Assembly (NCBI GenBank): GCA_937873515.1
Contig: CALMYB010000013.1
Location: forward strand, 248,001-312,000
DNA from: an uncultured Acidobacteriota bacterium
GTDB lineage: Bacteria > Acidobacteriota > Blastocatellia > Pyrinomonadales > Pyrinomonadaceae
Direction: 5' to 3'
DNA: 64,000 bases
Shown: in pieces, positions 63,988 through 64,000 of the stretch
How positions within the stretch are numbered: position 1 is the first letter of the stretch
Layout: every line of letters starts with the position of its first letter
Position numbers and translations under genes: made by a program
Notes under the pieces: generated by a model
What the model saw: the letters and a program-made list of their open reading frames with translations, nothing else
Told to the model about the DNA's origin: nothing
The model's database searches: none

Positions 63988-64000
63988 TTCTGACGCGACT

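Overview
The window reads as chromosome of an Acidobacteriota bacterium, most likely class Blastocatellia (Pyrinomonadaceae-like). This is inferred from gene content, not from a marker alignment. The content includes two Oar-type TonB-dependent receptors with N-terminal carboxypeptidase-regulatory domains, ECF sigma factors of the TIGR02999 type paired with TPR-bearing Ser/Thr kinases, a DUF4388 protein, FG-GAP repeat surface proteins, and Pro/Thr-rich linkers in many exported proteins. GC content is moderately high, and most genes are housekeeping or cell-envelope genes. I saw no rRNA, tRNA, CRISPR array, IS element or complete prophage.

Layout. 0-5.3 kb (minus): free-methionine-sulfoxide reductase, purK, a 411-bp gap with TTGTCCCACG repeats, purE, a RES/Xre toxin-antitoxin pair with its own palindromic operator, and an exported 5'-nucleotidase. 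5.5-14.2 kb (mostly plus): monomeric isocitrate dehydrogenase, two exported or lipoproteins, and a tight run DUF1015 - pdxH - GNAT - HExxH membrane protein - SDR - MBL hydrolase, with phhB on the other strand. 14.2-23.4 kb (minus): an exported protein, smc (with an acidic head insertion and a perfect inverted repeat at its start codon), a DUF4388 protein and a TonB receptor. 23.5-27.7 kb (minus): a heat-shock operon dnaK - dnaJ - four-helix-bundle protein - hspR, with a sigma70-like promoter overlapped by a HAIR-like operator and an intrinsic terminator after dnaK. 27.8-29.6 kb: an FG-GAP surface protein. 29.8-36.0 kb (plus): two tandem paralogous ECF sigma factor/Ser-Thr kinase pairs. 36.0-39.3 kb (minus): tyrS - metallophosphoesterase - pgsA, and a GNAT gene.

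39.4-42.5 kb is the most accessory-looking stretch. An orphan CbbQ-type AAA+ ATPase is followed by a small-protein/nucleotidyltransferase pair, a gene fragment and an AT-rich orphan gene. The end of the ATPase gene recurs as a 29-bp near-perfect direct repeat on the far side of these genes. 42.5-54.5 kb: Tat-exported amine oxidase, a second TonB receptor, an M1-family protein that has lost its zinc ligands, a CehA-like PHP hydrolase, a Dabb protein, a cytosolic subtilase with a CxxC/CxxC N-terminus, and a zinc-ribbon membrane protein. 54.6-57.8 kb: a 58-aa YjzC-like gene, an orphan hairpin, a Cys/His-rich exported protein, and a cupredoxin joined through a His/Met-rich linker to a beta-barrel. 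58.0-64 kb: ybaB and recR with palindromic ATGGTGAATGG-type repeats on both sides of recR, an OPRT-like gene, a Nudix gene, an M4 metallopeptidase, a membrane protein and a bidirectional terminator.

The items I consider most worth follow-up are the direct-repeat-bounded segment at 40.2-41.8 kb, the cupredoxin/beta-barrel fusion, the tandem ECF-kinase pairs, the M1 pseudo-peptidase, and the four-helix-bundle gene inside the HspR-controlled chaperone operon.
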